Notes under the pieces: model-generated | Told to the model about the DNA's origin: nothing | Databases searched by the model: none | What the model saw: only the letters and a program-made list of their open reading frames with translations | Shown: one piece after another, positions 52,850 through 61,800 of the stretch | Position numbering within the stretch: the first letter of the stretch is position 1 | Layout of the letters: every line of letters begins with the position of its first letter | NCBI RefSeq assembly: GCF_900091725.1 | Contig: NZ_FMBW01000019.1 | Location: 1-64,000, forward strand | Source of the DNA: Streptomyces sp. DvalAA-43 | Lineage (GTDB): Bacteria; Actinomycetota; Actinomycetes; Streptomycetales; Streptomycetaceae | Direction of reading: 5' to 3' | Length of the DNA stretch: 64,000 nt | Made by a program: the position numbers and the translations under genes

Positions 52850-54307
52850 GTGTCCCAGCCTGAACAGAAGCTGTCCCGCCGAGCGTTCGGCGGCGCCGTC
52901 GGAGCGGGAGCGGCTGTCGCGATAGCCGGTCTGCCCGCCACCGAGGCCCAGGCCGCGGCGAGCACGCGGTCCGCCGCCGAGGAACGGCCCTTCCGGGCCT
53001 CGCCTGACCGCAAGTCCAAGAGGCCGAACCTGCTCTACGTCCTCGCCGACGATCTCGGTTGGGCCGATCTCTCCTGCTACGGCTCGCCCCACATCAAGAC
53101 CCCGAATCTCGACCGACTCGCCGCGCAGGGCGTGCGGTTCACCGATGGCTACGCCGGGTCGTCCACCTGCTCGCCCACCCGGCTCAGTCTCTACACCGGT
53201 CGCTATCCGGGGCGTACGGAGGCCGGGTTGGAGGAGCCGATCATCGAGAAGTCCACCGTCGGTCTCGAACCCACCCATCCCACGCTGGCCTCGCTCCTGG
53301 GCGGAGCCGGGTACACGACGGCGATGATCGGCAAGTGGCACTGCGGCTTCCTGCCCGAGTACTCCCCCACCAGGTCGGGCTGGGACGAGTTCTTCGGGAG
53401 TTTCGGGGGCGCCCTGGAGTACTACTCGAAGCTCACCAGCGACAGGCGGTACGACCTCTACGAGGGCGAGACGCCCTACAAGGACCTGCGCTACTACACC
53501 CGGATCCTCACCGAGCGGGCGAGCGAGTTCATCGGGCGCGACCACGACAGGCCGTGGCTGCTCAACCTCAACTACACGACCGCCCACTGGCCTTGGATCG
53601 CCGAGGGCGACACGGAGGAGGCCGCGCGGCTGGAGAAGCTCGTCCTCGAACTGCCGCTGGAACAGGCTCAGCTGGCCCTCGCGCACATGGACGGCGGTTC
53701 CCTGGACAAGTACCGGCAGATGGTCGAGAGCCTGGACCGTTCCGTCGGCGAGGTCATGCGGGCCCTCAAACGGTCGGGGCAGGACCGCGACACGGTCGTC
53801 GTCTTCTCCAGCGACAACGGCGGCGAACGGTACTCCAACAGCTGGCCGCTCAGCGGCAGCAAGTACGCGCTGCAGGAAGGCGGAATCCGGGTGCCGACCA
53901 TCATGCGGTGGCCGGCCCGGATCCACGGGCACCAGATCAGTCACATCCCCGTGTTCACTCCGGACTGGACCGCCACCTTCCTCGACACCGCCGGGGCTCG
54001 CCCCGACCCGGCCACCCCTCTGGACGGCGTCAGCCTCACCGGATACCTGCTGCGCAACGAGCAGGCACCCGAGCGGGACCTCTTCTGGCGCACCCGTGAA
54101 GAGCGGGCGCTACGTCGCGGCAAGTGGAAGTACTACCGCGCGACGAAAGCCAAGTTCCCGCACAAGAACGGCAAGGACGCGCTCTACGACCTGGAGCAGG
54201 ACCAGCGGGAGTGCGCCGACCGGTCGGCGCACGAACCGGAACTGGTGGCCGAGCTCGCAGCGGCCTGGGAGAAGATCGACGCGGGCCTTCTTCCCTACCC
54301 CGCATAG
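52850..54307 (+). CDS. Tat-exported sulfatase
   Basis: This 485-residue sulfatase-family enzyme starts with a twin-arginine signal (KLSRRAFGG, hydrophobic stretch, then ATEAQAAA as likely cleavage region). Catalytic features are ADDLGWADLSCYG (metal Asp pair), CSPTRLSLYTGRYPG (Cys to be converted to formylglycine, in the C-x-P-T-R variant), GKWHCGF, and VFSSDNGGERYSN. It would hydrolyse a sulfate ester outside the cytoplasm after activation by a formylglycine-generating enzyme encoded elsewhere. GTG 52850 follows GAGGAG by six bases. Confidence 0.93.
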   Translation: MSQPEQKLSRRAFGGAVGAGAAVAIAGLPATEAQAAASTRSAAEERPFRASPDRKSKRPNLLYVLADDLGWADLSCYGSPHIKTPNLDRLAAQGVRFTDGYAGSSTCSPTRLSLYTGRYPGRTEAGLEEPIIEKSTVGLEPTHPTLASLLGGAGYTTAMIGKWHCGFLPEYSPTRSGWDEFFGSFGGALEYYSKLTSDRRYDLYEGETPYKDLRYYTRILTERASEFIGRDHDRPWLLNLNYTTAHWPWIAEGDTEEAARLEKLVLELPLEQAQLALAHMDGGSLDKYRQMVESLDRSVGEVMRALKRSGQDRDTVVVFSSDNGGERYSNSWPLSGSKYALQEGGIRVPTIMRWPARIHGHQISHIPVFTPDWTATFLDTAGARPDPATPLDGVSLTGYLLRNEQAPERDLFWRTREERALRRGKWKYYRATKAKFPHKNGKDALYDLEQDQRECADRSAHEPELVAELAAAWEKIDAGLLPYPA

Positions 54308-54831
54308 GAGTTGGAGACGTCCTTCCTCACAGAGGACACCACCGCCCTCTGCCACTCCGACGGCGACGGCGCGCTGCCGCGCAGCAAGCAGCACCGCCAC
54401 GCCTTCGAGGGCCGCGACCGGAGTGGACGAACGCTACGACATGGCCCGCATCCTCCACGCCGGCCGCCACCACCATCTACGCAACTCCCCCCTCGCCACC
54501 CCTGGGTGGGCACTCACCGGCGACAAGCACCATCCGCCCGAGTTCACTGGCCTGTTGAACGACGGCAACGAAGGCGTGCGCCACGGGGCGGCGCAAGGAC
54601 TCCTCCCTCTCGGACACGATGCGGCCCCACTCCGAACCGGACATGCAGCAGCACGTATTCATCAACGGACCATCGCTGCTTCCGGAAGCCCCTGAGCGAC
54701 CGCCCCGCCCGAGTGCCGATCTCCGCCAGGTCTCCGCAATGACAGCCCTCGGGAACTGCCCTCTTCACTTCACATGGCCTGCATGGTCGGCTAAGGACTG
54801 TCCGTAACTGCTGGGAGACAGCTCGCGGCGG
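54308..54831 (+). pseudogene. Probable decayed sulfatase fragment
   Basis: In one frame (about 54425-54695) the text GVDERYDMARILHAGR followed by HHHLRNSPLATPGW resembles the region of sulfatases normally reading DERYD...VRDGRYKYIRN. It has no start, no catalytic part and no upstream homology, so it looks like a remnant of a second sulfatase. The assignment rests on short similarity seen by eye. The rest of this 524-bp stretch holds nothing I can identify. Confidence 0.3.
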
Positions 54832-55212
54832 TCAGCAGAAGATGAGCTCGACTTCCTTCTCCAAGCAGTACTTCATGACCGTGACCAGTTGGCGCACGTC
54901 GTCGATGCGTCGCTCAAGGACGGGGTCCCCGTCCTCGTGTCGCCGCTGGTCGGTGATTGCTTCCAGCCTGGGCAGCATGGCCGCGCATTGAGCGGGCCCG
55001 AGAGAGCCGTTGTCGTCCGGATGGTCGAGTAGCGGTGCCAGCGTGGTGGAGACGCTGCTCCACATGCGGTCTCCACCGAATCCGTTCATCTCCGCAAGCG
55101 TGAACCCTTCCGCCTGGGCCAGCCACTCCCTGAACACGTTGAAGCCGGTGTAGGACCAGGAGACGTCTGGGCTGGTCACGTCGTCGTCTCCGGGGGAAAG
55201 CATGAGCCCCAT
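54832..55212 (-). CDS. Hypothetical protein, 126 residues
   Basis: This 126-residue acidic soluble protein begins MGLMLSPGDDD, contains SWSYTGFNVFREWLA and DRMWSSVSTTLAPLL, and ends in KEVELIFC. ATG 55212 is well supported by AAGGAGGA seven bases upstream. I do not recognise the family. Size, acidity and location beside toxin remnants would fit an orphan immunity protein, but that is a guess. Confidence 0.7.
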   Translation of the reverse strand: MGLMLSPGDDDVTSPDVSWSYTGFNVFREWLAQAEGFTLAEMNGFGGDRMWSSVSTTLAPLLDHPDDNGSLGPAQCAAMLPRLEAITDQRRHEDGDPVLERRIDDVRQLVTVMKYCLEKEVELIFC

Positions 55213-55287
55213 CCTGTTCCTCCTTGCTTGCCCGGTGCCCAGGATCAGTCGCGGGAAGACGTGTCGGCAACTGAAATGATCTGTCGT

Positions 55288-55650
55288 ATGGCTGGTGTGA
55301 TCACGGCGTCGGAGCCCTCGTGGATAGCCCCGTTCACCGGGCTGAGCCCGCGCGCCTTTGCCAAGCTGATGACGGTTCTGCGGCGCGAGGGTGCAGACGC
55401 GGTCCGCAGGAGCCGGCCGTGGAGCCTGCCATTGGAGGACCGGGCCCCGCTGGTCGCGACGTACCGGCGCACGAACCTGACCATGCGCCAACTGGCGGCC
55501 CTCTTCGGGGTTTCCAAATCGGTGGCGGACCGAATCATCGTTCACCTCGGGCCAATGCTCGCCCTCCAGCCCCGCGAGCGGTTCGCGAAGGACACCGTGC
55601 TGATCGTCGACGGCCCTGGTGCCCACCCGGGATCACGCTGTCGCCGCGCA
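55288..55650 (+). pseudogene. IS5-family transposase, N-terminal remnant
   Basis: About 115 codons match the start of an actinomycete IS5-type transposase (FTGLSPRAFAKLMTVLRREG, then LTMRQLAALFGVSKSVADR and KDTVLIVDG, containing the first catalytic Asp). The frame shifts near 55613, where two bases seem missing; the other frame continues LVPTRDHAVA and then all similarity ends near 55645. The remaining two-thirds of the gene is absent. The break falls directly on the beginning of the toxin-like frame that follows. Confidence 0.75.
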
Positions 55651-56291
55651 TGGAGGCGCTGAGGGAGCCACTGGACGAGGCTTTCCGGAGCGCACCCAAG
55701 TTCGAGGCCGGCGTAGCCCGTTCGCACGGCTTCGGTACCCGGGCGCTAGAGGATTTCAAGGACTCGAAGGTCTGGCTGAAGGTCGATTCAAACGGCAACT
55801 ACGACCTGAACCTCGCCGCCAACGAATACATGGCGAACGTCCATACTTTGGACAAGCACGTCGGCAAGACGGACGAGCAGCTGGCGCAGCGCCTGCGTGA
55901 CCAGCAGTCGGGCGGCCCGACAACGGCCTGGCCACACGGCAGGCCGATGCCCAGCGGCTCCTCCGCCTTCCCGAACTACCAGCGCGCCGAGGAATCGACC
56001 GAGCGTAACCTCAACACGAACAGGGCCGCCATCAAGGCATGGATCAAGGGGCCTCCGCCGGCCTCCGACGGCGACGTCAAGTCGTTCTACGACACGGTGC
56101 CGAGCGGCGAGACCAGCGGGCGCAGCGTGAGCAAGCAGCCGGTGGACCCCAACGACCCGCTGTCCGGGTACAAGCAGGGCGGTCTGAATGCCAAGGCGTA
56201 CGACGTGAGCGGCGTCGACACGCGTCTCCGCTACGACAGCAGCCGCAACCCTCCGTTCACCGTCATGACGTCGATGCCCTCCAAGTCCTAA
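55650..56291 (+). pseudogene. Orphan C-terminal toxin domain, CdiA-type RNase-A-like
   Basis: The 213 codons resemble the bacterial CdiA-CT RNase A-like domain found at the ends of polymorphic toxins: TLDKHVGKTDEQLAQRLRDQ, SSAFPNYQRAEESTERNL, IKAWIKG and a final RNPPFTVMTSMPS. The first part (LREPLDEAFRSAPKF) is pre-toxin linker. The secretion and RHS portions expected upstream are missing, replaced by the transposase remnant, so this is a truncated toxin tail with no obvious native start. The damaged immunity gene follows directly. Confidence 0.7.
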
Positions 56292-56317
56292 CGAAAGCCG
56301 AGAAAGGCCAGCACCAC

Positions 56318-56898
56318 ATGTCAGTCGACCAGACGTCCTGGGAAGCCGCGGTACGCCACTTGCACGAGGACGCCTATCCGTACGACGCCACGGGCTCGCG
56401 TCGCCACGAGAACTGGGTCCTCGATGTCCTTGCTCTGATGGCACGGGTCCCGGACCCCCGCGGCTGGGCCGGCCTCGATGCGGCTGGGCTGGCCTCGATA
56501 ACGCAGCTCGGAGCCCGGAGCGCGAGGCGTCCCCCACGTATCCCTTCGTCGCTCACCCGCCGGAGTACATCGCGAGGCGTCTCCAGGATATCGATCGGGA
56601 CAGTGCCGAGAACCTGCTCCTCGCCCTTACGGACGACGGCTGCGCCCTGTCCAACCTGAGTCGCTTCACCGAAGGCGAGGAGGAGCTTCGGGCGATGGCG
56701 CGCACGATCCTCGCGCGCTACGGGGACACCGCCAGTTTCCACACCAACATCAACAAGCCCGGTTACGTGAGCGGCACACTCGACTTCACATCGTCGGGCT
56801 GGGCATACAGCCCGCTGAGCGTGTACTCGGAGGACTACGGCCTGATCGTGGTCTCGGACACCGAGGTGGGCATGTTCTGGAACTTCTCCGACTACTGA
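56318..56898 (+). pseudogene. Immunity-protein gene broken by a 20-bp tandem duplication
   Basis: The frame starts at ATG 56318 (MSVDQTSWEAAVRHLHED) and reads to VPDPRGWAGLD. It then leaves register and resumes in another frame as ASPTYPFVAHPPEYIARRL through to WNFSDY and the stop at 56898. The cause is visible: GGCTGGGCCGGCCTCGATGC (56462-56481) is followed by a near-copy (56482-56501). Removing one 20-bp copy joins both frames into a protein of about 185 residues. Its position right after the RNase-like toxin tail indicates the cognate immunity gene. I do not recognise the immunity family. Confidence 0.75.
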
Positions 56899-56956
56899 AC
56901 CGTCTGCCACCCGTAGGAGCCCGGCTCCTGACGAGGTGATTTGAGAGGATGCCCCC

Positions 56957-57181
56957 GTGCTGACCCGTTCCGCCTCCTGTCCCGACCGGGAAACCGCCCA
57001 GTGGGCCACCCAGCAGGTGGTGACCGTCGACAAACAAGCCGTCCACCGCTGGCTCGCCCAGAACACCCGAGTCCGCCTCACCCGTGAGGCAGCCTGGCCG
57101 TCCCCTGAGGAGCCCGTGGGTCGGGTCCAGCTGGAGGAGACGCCGACGCAGGCGATCCGCAGTGCGGCAGGAGTGACATAG
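56957..57181 (+). pseudogene. Second RNase-A-like toxin-tail fragment
   Basis: This short frame (74 codons) contains CPDRETAQWATQQVV, KQAVHRWLAQNTRVRL and EAAWPSPEEPVGRV. These resemble the middle of another bacterial RNase A-like toxin domain (the ASSFPD...A...W segment). Both ends are missing and no partner immunity gene is seen. It probably represents an old displaced toxin cassette. Confidence 0.4.
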
Positions 57182-57418
57182 GCCGTCCGGGAGCGCTTCG
57201 GACGGCCTGGGCGACCGTATTCTCGGTGCGCTCATAGGCCCAACGGGCCATCAAAGCCAGTGTCACTTGAGCGTCAAGAGCGTTCGCCAGACAGTCACCG
57301 CGACAACCTTCGATACTGCCCTCACTCCAAAAGCGCAGGTCACAGCGGTTCGGGCTGACCGACCTGTTACTCAGGGGGAAACAGGTCGAGAAACGACCCT
57401 GATACAGAAAGCCGCAGG

Positions 57419-57481
57419 TCAGGCCTCCTTCTTCACCGGCTCCAGAATCGCCACGCACTCCACATGATGCGTCATCGAAAT
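57419..57481 (-). pseudogene. C-terminal tail of a TrmA/RumA-type RNA methyltransferase
   Basis: Reading leftward, the last 19 codons before the stop at 57419 are MTHHVECVAILEPVKKEA, the characteristic end of actinomycete class I RNA (uracil-5-)methyltransferases. Sequence upstream of about 57481 bears no relation to that family. Only the tail remains, marking a rearrangement junction. Confidence 0.55.
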
Positions 57482-57714
57482 CACGTCATGGAAGGCGAGT
57501 GCCGACATAAGCACAGGTCAGCACTGGTTTCGGCCACCTTGATCAGCCTGGCGAACACCCCAGAGCGTCAAACGAGCGTCACGACCATACCCATCAGCGT
57601 TTCCATCGGGCCGACCGGGCGGACAGCGACCACAGCCTCCTCGCCGGCCTCCGCCGCGCCTGCCTGCAGACAACCGCCGGCAGGTCCACCACGGTTCTGG
57701 CATCACAGGTTTCC

Positions 57715-57860
57715 GTAGTCCTCCACCAGGTAGCCGATGAGCGAGAGCAGGGCGTCGATACGGTGCCGGTCCTCGCGCTGGGCACGCAGGGCCTGATGGA
57801 CCTCCCGGAGCCGGGCCGGCGCGGCAGGCTCGCGGTCCTGCACCTCTTCGAGCAGTGGAT
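57715..57860 (-). pseudogene. Short C-terminal remnant of an unidentified protein
   Basis: Leftward, about 45 codons ([19 protein letters not shown] ... HRIDALLSLIGYLVEDYGNL, stop at 57715) have strong codon-position bias and look like the helical end of a real protein. Upstream the frame is disrupted (LLSSCLDLIHRST in another frame). I do not recognise the family; it may be cargo or passenger sequence of the neighbouring transposon remnant. Confidence 0.3.
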
Positions 57861-57957
57861 CGGTGGATCAGGTCCAGGCAGGAACTGAGCAGCCTGCGGG
57901 TGGCCGGGGACGGCGGGGCGGGGAGCAGCATAGGCGTCCGTCAGATGGCGCGCGGGA

Positions 57958-58400
57958 TCAGTGAGGCTCCGCTGTCTGCGACCAGCCCGGCCGCCTGGCA
58001 GCGCTCGGGTCGGCAGCCCAGGTGCGCGGAATGTACAACTCCCGATCCACCGCCGTGTGCCCGCGGGCGCTAGCGTAGACGAGGTAGACGGCGACCTCGG
58101 AGTTCTCGATCAGGCCGGCGGGGCCGGTGTACTGGCGCTGGCCTCCGACGGTGCGGGCGCCCTTCTTCACGTCGCCGGTCTCGCCCACGACCAGTACCCG
58201 CCGCCTCGTCGTGGAGATGCTCGACGACGTATTCGCACACGTCATCGCGCACCGCATCGGCGTCCCAGGATGCCCGGCACAACAGATGCTGCATGCCGTG
58301 CGGGGTCTTCTTCCCGGCCCGCAGCTGGGGCTCGACCCTGGCGAACCGGCCCGCGATGCGGCCCATGGCCACCTCGAACGCCTCCCGCCAACAGCCGGTA
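57958..58400 (-). pseudogene. IS701-family transposase remnant, frameshifted
   Basis: Leftward frames carry DDE transposase sequence of the IS701 type split over two registers. One has EAFEVAMGRIAGRFARVEPQ and ADAVRDDVCEYVVEHL. The other has VLVVGETGDVKKGARTVGGQ, RQYTGPAGLIENSEVAVYLV and DRELYIPRTWAADP. In the catalytic block the expected DETG is GETG, and a frameshift lies near 58200. Both ends of the transposase are missing. Confidence 0.7.
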
Positions 58401-58520
58401 ACGTACTCAAACGCCTCTTCGTCACCGGGTCATGGATCCCACATTCCCTCGCCTCGGACACAGCAGTAGCCTGACCACGCCGCCCAGCCTCGCTGAACAG
58501 CTCATCCTCCGGGACCCTGC

Positions 58521-58841
58521 TCAGCTTTCAATCAAGTCGTCGATGTATTCGCGGAGTTCAGATGGCAGCCCCCCGAGTCGGATCTCCCGCAGCTGTGCTA
58601 CATGGTCAACGCCGACATGACCGGTTGACATCAATTCGAGGATGGCGTGGAGCTCGGCCTCCAGGGTCGAGTTCTCCTTCTCGGAAGCCGCAGCCGCCGC
58701 CAGCAGCGTAGCCAACGAGGAAGCCTGAGCGGGCAAATAGGTGCTCAAATGATCGGTGACTTCGTCGGCCGCGCGTTCACGCACCGCTGATTCCGCGTCC
58801 AGGACCTTGCGCGCCATGTCGATAAATTCACGGGGTTCCAT
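58521..58841 (-). CDS. Candidate immunity protein for the RHS toxin
   Basis: This 106-residue acidic helical protein begins MEPREFIDMARKVLDAE and has an alanine-rich central helix (LATLLAAAAASEKENS). It ends in a region predicted as helical pairs (LPSELREYIDDLIES), perhaps HEAT-like. It follows the toxin gene directly. ATG 58841 is 18 bases after the toxin stop, and a TTG at 58862 overlapping that stop is an alternative start that would couple translation. Gene order toxin-immunity and size support an immunity role; the family is unknown to me. Confidence 0.7.
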   Translation of the reverse strand: MEPREFIDMARKVLDAESAVRERAADEVTDHLSTYLPAQASSLATLLAAAAASEKENSTLEAELHAILELMSTGHVGVDHVAQLREIRLGGLPSELREYIDDLIES

Positions 58842-58858
58842 GTGCCCAACCTGTTTGA

Positions 58859-61800
58859 TCAATACGGCAGTGGATACTGACTCGGCCAGGGGATATGCGT
58901 ACCGTTGGCCGCATCCGGATTGTGATGCGGACTATTCGGGTTGTGGACTTGTCGATGGTACAAACTTCCTGCCTCATCTTGGTATTTTCCACCGATCGAG
59001 ATCCGGTAGACGTCCCCATTCGCTGCATTCGAGCCCGCCGGGGCAGTTCCGTCCTTGTCATGCACCCGGAGTCGAACGGTGTTTCCCGTCTCAGGGTCTT
59101 TCCACTTGTATTCGACTCCCTTTTGCGCGCCACCGTTGGCGTCCGGTGTGAGTACTCGCTTTTCGGCGTCACCAGGAACGATATCAAGCGGGTTGTGATT
59201 CCTCAGGTCCCAGCCGCCGTCCTTGATACGAGGCGGGCAGGGACTCAGACCGAGCGGATCGACCCATGCATGCGGGTTGAGCACGTATGCGACGGGATTG
59301 GGCGAGGGCTCCAGGCCGAGCGGGTCCGAGGTCAGGTACCGGGCTGTCGCAGGGTCGTAGTGACGGAAATAGTTGTAATGCAAGCCCGTTTCGGGGTCGT
59401 AGTACTGCCCTGGGAAGCGTAGCGGCGTGTAGGTGGTGCTGTTCGCGGCCCAGGTGGTCATGCCCCAGAGCGTGCTCTGTGTGCGCCACGCGATCCGGCC
59501 CTCGTCGTCGACGAGTTCGCTGGGTGTGCCCGTCAGATCCGTGACGATGGCGAAGAAGCGCGAGTCGATCTGTTCCTGCGGGGCATCGGCGGTGGTGATG
59601 CGTTCTCTCTGAGCCAGGGGCTGCAGGCCCTGGTGGTCCCAGGTGAGGGTGACCGGGCGGGGCAACTCGGTGGACATGGTGGTCTGCTCGCACAAGGTCG
59701 TTTCGTCCCAGGTGAACACCACCCGTTCGACGACGGTTTCACCGTCTTCCGCCAGGCGGAGTTTCGCGGTGCGGCGTCCCAGCGGGTCGTAGGTGTAGCG
59801 CCAGCGGGTGCCGTCTGGGGTGACGACCGAGGTGAGGCGGTCCTCGGCGTCCCACTCGTAGCGCCAAGTGTCCGGTTTGCGGGACAGTCGGGTCTTCTGC
59901 CTGAGGGTGATGCGGCCGAGGGTGTCGTGTTCGTAGCGGACATCGCCTGCACGGGTGATGCGGGTTCCAACGTAGGTGCGAGCGCCCACTGCCTCCTGGC
60001 CAGGGTGGCCCGGCGGCCAGGTTGCCTGGATTTGATTGTTGGCCTCATCGTAGGCGTAGGTCTCAGTCCAGTTGGCTGCGTGGACCGCCGTCACCCGGCC
60101 GATCGCGTCGAGGTCGAAGCGGCGGGAGCCGGAGAGATGATCGAGGATGCTGAGGAGGTGACCGTCAGCGCGGTAGGTGTACGCGCGCTGTTGGACCAGG
60201 CTGCCGTCCACCCCCGCCATCGCCTGGGTGGTCAGGCGGCCCAGGGTGTCGAAGGTGTGCTCCAGAGTCAGCGTCTCACCGATGCGGCGGGTCAGCTCGC
60301 GGCCGGCCTCGTCGTAGGCGAAGTCGATGGCCCAGCCGGAGGCCAGCATGCCGGTGCGGCGTCCGGCTGCGTCGTATGACCAGGTCGTTGATGCGCCGGA
60401 CGGTGTCCTACGGCCCGTACGACGCCCCAACTCGTCGTAGCAGTAGGTCATCAGGCGGCCGTCGACTGTCTCCTCGCGCACCCGGCCGAATCGATCTCGC
60501 AGTACCGTCAGCGTGCTGCCGCTCGGTCCGGTGGCCTGCGCCACTTGATCGGTCAGATCGTAGATGTAGGTGGTGACCTCACCAGCCGCGTCCTTACGGA
60601 GCACCTGGCCCAGCTCGTTGCGTTCGAGCCGCACCGTCTGGCCCAGGGCGTTGGTACGGGAGACCAGTCTGCCCATGGCATCGCGGGTGTAGGTCAGAGT
60701 GCGGCCGTCGAAGTCGGTCTCGGAGGCCAGGCGCCCGGCCGCGTCGTACTTGTAATTCCACTTCAACCCCTGAGTGTTGACAACCTTCGTCAGCCGCAGC
60801 TCGGTGTCGTGCTCGAACTCGTGGCGCATCCCGTCCGCTCCGGTGCGGGCGGCGAGCAGATCGAAGTGGGTGTACTCGAACCGGGAGACACCACCCATGG
60901 GATCGGTGTGACCGGTGCAGTTGCCCTCACCGTCATACGTCCACGCCTCGCTCGCGCCGTCCGGGGCTGTACGGCGGGAGAGCCGGCCTTCCACGGTCCA
61001 TTCCAAATGGATCGTGGCACCGGTCGGATCGGTGATGGCGACGGGACAGCCGAAGGCGTCGCGCTTGTAGCGGGTCACTGCGCCCAGCGGGTCGGTGACC
61101 ACCGACGGCAGTCCGGCCCGGTCCCAGACAATGTGGGTGGTGTGGCCGAGCGGCTCGGTCACGGCCGTCAGGTGTCCGGCCTCGTTGTACGTGAAGCGGG
61201 TGGTCATGCCTGCCGGATCGGTCACCGAGGTTCGGTTGCCGCGCTCGTCGTAGGTCTGTCGGGTGATCGTCCCGTCCGCGCTTTTGACCCGCACCGGCAG
61301 GCCCAGGGCGTTGTAGTCGGCGGTCAGTTCCCGGCCGTCCGGGCGGATCACCGAGGTGAGGCGGCCGTACTCGTCGTAGGTGGAGCGGGTGATGTGTCCG
61401 AGGGGATCGGTGACGGACAGCAGCCGGTGGTAGCGGTCGTACTCGAAGCGGGTGACGGCCCCCAGCGCGTCGATTTCGGCTACCACTTGCGAGCGGTCGT
61501 TGATCACATACCGCTTGGTGTGGCCGAGGCCGTCAGTCATGGACGTCATGCGCAGGCCGGTGTCGGGGTCTGTATCGTCCCAGGTGAAGTGGGCTTCGAG
61601 GTGTCCGTTGGTTCCTGTCTGGTGCACGCAGCGGTCGTGTTCGTCGTAGACGTACTCGTAGCGGCTGCCGTTGGTGTCCGTCCATGACGTGATGCGGCCC
61701 AGTTCGTCGCAGCCGAAGCGCAGGGGTTTGCCGGAAGAGTTGGTGACTTCGGTGAGGTGGCCGTTGGTGTAGCCGTAGCGGAGGATTTCCTGGTCGGTGC

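Noticed and set aside
57190..57470. Possible small genes or an RNA in the AT-richer stretch near the methyltransferase tail
   Set aside because: No frame has coding bias, no stable conserved structure is evident by eye, and the segment is bounded by gene fragments.
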